Shown one piece after another: positions 61,409-64,000 of a stretch of 64,000 nucleotides of DNA (within the stretch, counting starts at the first letter, position 1; each line of letters opens with the position of its first letter). This stretch comes from Sulfolobales archaeon (GTDB taxonomy: Archaea > Thermoproteota > Thermoprotei_A > Sulfolobales > NBVN01): the NCBI GenBank assembly GCA_026419835.1, contig JAOAKQ010000001.1, positions 248,001 to 312,000 of the forward strand. The letters run 5' to 3'. The notes beneath the pieces were generated by a model. It worked only from the letters and a program-made list of their open reading frames with translations. It searched no databases and was not told where the DNA came from. Made by a program: the position numbers and the translations under genes.

Positions 61409-61771
61409 ATGAGAGAAGTCAAGTACTTAGTTTACGGAAAGCACGTGTACGGCAGTCTCTACGGATGTAAGTACGAGCTACTAGCCGACCCGGAGTTTCT
61501 TAAGAGAGTTGCTGTTGAAGCCGCTAGCGTGGGAAACATGACTCTACTCGAGGTTAGGGCTTGGCATATAAGTCCTGGAGTAAGCGTAGTAGCGATAATA
61601 CTGGAGTCTCACATAGCTATACACACGTGGCCCGAGTACGAGTTCGCCACGGTGGATGTATACTCCTGCGGAAAGCACTCAAAACCCGAGGAAGCTTTTA
61701 AGTACATAGTTCAGGTCCTCAGCCCGAAGCGCTTCGAGTACACAGTTACCGATAGGTCCTATATAGAGTAG
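61409..61771 (+). CDS. speD: SpeD-family pyruvoyl decarboxylase (S-adenosylmethionine or arginine decarboxylase)
   Basis: 120 residues with the self-cleavage site LESHIAIHTWPEYEFATVDVYSCG: the Ser becomes the pyruvoyl group and the Cys is catalytic. In Crenarchaeota this family also includes arginine decarboxylases, so the substrate is ambiguous; both feed polyamine synthesis. A TATA-like ACTTAAATTTAC (61373-61384) places the transcript start near 61405, nearly leaderless at ATG 61409. Upstream, 61172-61372 contains no clear gene. Confidence 0.85.
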   Translation: MREVKYLVYGKHVYGSLYGCKYELLADPEFLKRVAVEAASVGNMTLLEVRAWHISPGVSVVAIILESHIAIHTWPEYEFATVDVYSCGKHSKPEEAFKYIVQVLSPKRFEYTVTDRSYIE

Positions 61772-61777
61772 CTAGTT

Positions 61778-62710
61778 CTAGGTGATAAGCAGAGATAGTG
61801 TTAGTGCGAGTATTCCAGTTACCATGGCTATCTTTAAGATAGACCTAACCTTAATCGCAGCTAGAACTAGGTTAGGACTTCTAAGAAGCTTTACTACCGA
61901 GAAGACTACTATGACTACAGTTACTGTAGCTAGAGGAAGGTATACTGAGGTGTTGTATAGCTTCGTGTAGAGAGGTAGTACGGCTAGGGCTGGAACTAGT
62001 AGTAGAACGGCTGAAGCAACTACGGCGGAAACTCTTAAACCTACGACTCTAGGGAGAGACCTAACGTTACGTACGGAATCTGCGTAGTAGTCTTCAATCG
62101 TTTTAACTATTTCTCTCCCTAGAAGTAGTGTGAAAGCTATTGATGCTGGCACCAGTGCGGAACTTAGAGCGTCAAGTACCCCAGTTCTAGTGTAGACGAC
62201 CAGAGACCCGTACAGTATCGAAGCACTCCCCTCGAAACTAACTACTAGATTTCCGAGTAGTCCCCGCTCCTTAATTCTAGCCGAGTAGCTGTATACGAGG
62301 ACCGCGTTCAGAGCTACGAAAATAAGGGAAATGTAGTTAAACCAAGCTGAAATAGCTACACCCACAATACCTAGGACTAAGGAGAAGTAGAGAACTTCTC
62401 CAAGACTTACTCTCCCAGATGGTATAGGTCTGTAGGGCTTATTTACAGCGTCAACTTTGTAGTCGAAGTAGTCGTTGATTGCGTACCCACTGGCAGATAC
62501 TAAGGCAACAACGGCACAAGCGATAACCGCATCTAGAATACTTAGAGAGTATTCTACCGCTCGAGAGGCTGAAAGAACTCCTAGGATAACGCACAGAATT
62601 GCGGCAAGAACGTTGTGAGGTCTAACTAGCTCTACGTATGCCGATAGCTTACTGCCTAATCTACTCGACTTCCATTCTCCGCTCTTAGACCGCTTAGCCA
62701 AAAGTATCAC
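61778..62710 (-). CDS. Digeranylgeranylglyceryl phosphate synthase (UbiA family)
   Basis: An integral membrane prenyltransferase adding the second geranylgeranyl chain of archaeal ether lipids. Eight or so membrane helices, the Asp-rich motif NDYFDYKVDAVNKPYRPIPSGRVS and the second region LLLGREIVKTIEDYYAD support it. 310 residues, somewhat long because of an N-terminal extension rich in Lys/Ser. GTG 62710 directly follows the stop of a small leader ORF. The other UbiA substrates (quinone) are less likely given the motif. Confidence 0.85.
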   Translation of the reverse strand: MILLAKRSKSGEWKSSRLGSKLSAYVELVRPHNVLAAILCVILGVLSASRAVEYSLSILDAVIACAVVALVSASGYAINDYFDYKVDAVNKPYRPIPSGRVSLGEVLYFSLVLGIVGVAISAWFNYISLIFVALNAVLVYSYSARIKERGLLGNLVVSFEGSASILYGSLVVYTRTGVLDALSSALVPASIAFTLLLGREIVKTIEDYYADSVRNVRSLPRVVGLRVSAVVASAVLLLVPALAVLPLYTKLYNTSVYLPLATVTVVIVVFSVVKLLRSPNLVLAAIKVRSILKIAMVTGILALTLSLLIT

Positions 62711-62782
62711 CTAATCTACTCCGCAGACTTCTGAATCTAGAGGAAGAGCACCGCGTTCGCCGAATCTTAAGTTCGCAGACAT
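62711..62782 (-). CDS. Leader micro-ORF (23 codons) abutting the DGGGP synthase gene
   Basis: ATG 62782 is preceded, at eight bases, by a perfect GGAGGT ribosome site (62796-62791) and ends with TAG 62713-62711 immediately before GTG 62710 of the DGGGP synthase. A TATA-like TTTAATTT around 62835 fits a start of transcription just ahead of it. The peptide (MSANLRFGERGALPLDSEVC...) is not recognised. It may be a regulatory leader or translational coupler, or a real small protein. Confidence 0.45.
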   Translation of the reverse strand: MSANLRFGERGALPLDSEVCGVD

Positions 62783-62861
62783 ATTAGGCTACCTCCACTA
62801 AGCACAGTTCTTACTTAGTTTTACCTAGGAAATTAAATGCTTAGCGCACCTAGACCGGAGT

Positions 62862-64000
62862 CTACTCAAGGAAGATTATCTCTCCGGTGTTATCGAGAAC
62901 TTCGTAGCCCGGGTACTTCAATACTAGCTCTTTAAAGTCCCTAGATCTTAGGTAGTTCACCAAGCTCTCAACTCCCGGAGTTTTAAGCGACTCCACGCCT
63001 ATGGCTATATCGAATCTCTCGCGAGCTAGAGGTATGAAACCTAGTCCGTACTTAGATGCTACGTACCTTACGGCAACACCGACATCAGCTCTACCGGTTA
63101 GTACGCTGAGTGCTACTCCATTATGCGTCTTTGCTTCCGTGTAGTAGCCCTTGATCTTGCTCACCAATTCCTCGAAGGAAGTTCCCAGCTCACCAGCGAG
63201 GTTCTCCAGGAAGGAGTCAACCAGTACTCTCACACCACTATACCTGCTCCTATTTACGAACACGACGTCGTCTCTTAGCAGGTCTCTGAAGTCCCTAATG
63301 TTCTTCGGATTACCTCGAGCAACTACGAAACCAACCTCTCTAAGGTAGCCTACTGCGAGCGCTACTCTATTTCCGTAGCCGAGCTTTCTAATGTAGGTCT
63401 CGTTGTACTTCCCAGTTTCCCTATCGAGTACGTGCGTACCGGCTATATCAGCTACTCCTCTAGCAACGGCGTTTAAACCTGCTAGTGAACCAGCTGATAC
63501 GTACTTAACTACGAATTTCCTACTTAGAACTCTTAGAACATCTGAGAGGAGGTAGTCGTGACTTCCTAATCCAAGAACGTCCGCGGATCTGCGATTATCG
63601 AACCTGTATACCGTGACGACCGCGCCAGCATCTACGTAAGGTACCCCGGCTCTAATTCTTACAAAGCCATCAGCTAGCTGGAGAATATTTACAGACCCAG
63701 ACCTGTAGCCTATAGGGTAGGCGACAAGCTTCCCCAGTTTTCTCCTTAGTACTACCGGAACGAGTCTATCAATACCCAGGTACCCAATTACTTTCTCACC
63801 TAGTACGGCTTCATCCAGCTGCTCTATGTAGCTTTCTCTAAGACCTAGTAGCTTAGCGATTAGAGGCTTTACGAGTATGTTGAAAACCATCATCGCAGAT
63901 AGCGGGAAGCCTGGAAGACCGATTACGAGTCTACCGCTGACAACGGATGCGAAAGCGGGTTTCCCCGGTCTTACCTTCAGCCCGTGGAATAGCATACCGG
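62862..64000 (-). CDS. MoeA-like domain fused to periplasmic-binding-like domain, 5' end outside window
   Basis: The visible C-terminal ~380 residues start in the MoeA molybdenum-insertion domain: HGLKVRPGKPAFASV and GLPGFPLSAMMVFNILVKPLI, typical of its GPG/KPxxPs region, then MoeA domain IV. After that a PBP-like substrate-binding domain follows (LSRKFVVKYVSAGSLAGLNAVARGVADIAG ... GRADVGVAVRYVASKYGLGFIPLARERFDIAI), as in archaeal MoeA/substrate-binding fusions. It acts in molybdenum or tungsten cofactor assembly; the bound ligand of the second domain is probably the oxyanion or an effector. The N-terminus is cut by the window end. Confidence 0.85.
   Translation of the reverse strand, partial: GMLFHGLKVRPGKPAFASVVSGRLVIGLPGFPLSAMMVFNILVKPLIAKLLGLRESYIEQLDEAVLGEKVIGYLGIDRLVPVVLRRKLGKLVAYPIGYRSGSVNILQLADGFVRIRAGVPYVDAGAVVTVYRFDNRRSADVLGLGSHDYLLSDVLRVLSRKFVVKYVSAGSLAGLNAVARGVADIAGTHVLDRETGKYNETYIRKLGYGNRVALAVGYLREVGFVVARGNPKNIRDFRDLLRDDVVFVNRSRYSGVRVLVDSFLENLAGELGTSFEELVSKIKGYYTEAKTHNGVALSVLTGRADVGVAVRYVASKYGLGFIPLARERFDIAIGVESLKTPGVESLVNYLRSRDFKELVLKYPGYEVLDNTGEIIFLE

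Noticed and set aside
61389-61412. Seven-codon upstream ORF overlapping the speD start, recalling the eukaryotic AdoMetDC leader peptide
   Set aside because: The TATA-like box at 61373-61384 places transcription start near 61405, after this ATG, and it has no ribosome site.

Overview
The window comes from a hyperthermophilic archaeon of the Thermoproteota (Crenarchaeota). Supporting genes are archaeal/eukaryotic-type information-processing proteins: RNA polymerase subunits K and 8 (Rpo8 is a crenarchaeal trait), TFE, aIF1A, aIF2-beta, aIF5A, NMD3, RIO1, SRP54, Pus10, Trm56, Taw3, TmcA and L7Ae. Intron-bearing tRNAs, an isoprenoid-ether lipid gene (DGGGP synthase) and an S-layer/giant-protease locus like that of the Desulfurococcales point the same way. 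The species cannot be named from the sequence. No insertion sequence, integrase, CRISPR array or rRNA was seen.

Layout. 1-16.7 kb: housekeeping genes, mostly on the minus strand (site-2 protease/rpoK, trpS, uS15/RecJ-like, tmcA/apgM, aIF1A/rio1, aIF2-beta/DUF424/nmd3), with an S9 peptidase, an RNase Z and a sugar-nucleotide transferase on plus. 16.7-29.8 kb: a cell-surface block. It holds a degenerate GDPD-like gene, a 1402-residue secreted subtilase, a coiled-coil stalk protein with a C-terminal membrane anchor, an Ig-repeat S-layer protein, tRNA-Val, two pilin-like exported proteins and two divergent ribbon-helix-helix regulators. 29.8-34.4 kb: hypE, a regulator and a phosphoesterase flanked by two decaying genes (a gpt-like phosphoribosyltransferase and dph6). 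34.4-39.9 kb: a six-gene cobamide nucleotide-loop operon (cobT, cbiS fusion, cobY, cobD, cobS, cbiB). 39.9-64 kb: tRNA and rRNA modification, translation, secretion, lipid and nucleoside genes, three more tRNA loci, speD, DGGGP synthase and the start of a moeA-like fusion.

Three observations stand out. (1) At least five apparently intact genes have no ATG, GTG or TTG at the expected start. aIF5A starts after an in-frame stop with a strong ribosome site followed by CTG. An asparagine-synthase-like gene and a pilin-like gene seem to start at ATT. The RIO1 and EndA frames stay open upstream with no canonical start, and a sixth, small cysteine-rich ORF behaves the same way. Either this lineage uses unusual initiation codons or the assembly carries systematic errors at starts. 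(2) At 56.14-56.21 kb a promoter is followed by only the 3' half of a tRNA, most simply a trans-spliced (split) tRNA. (3) The S-layer locus resembles the tetrabrachion/STABLE-protease system, and a GTGTAC-type palindrome is shared by the S-layer promoter and the promoter of the ribbon-helix-helix pair, suggesting a regulatory link.

All calls rest on reading motifs and translations by eye. No database search or folding program was run.
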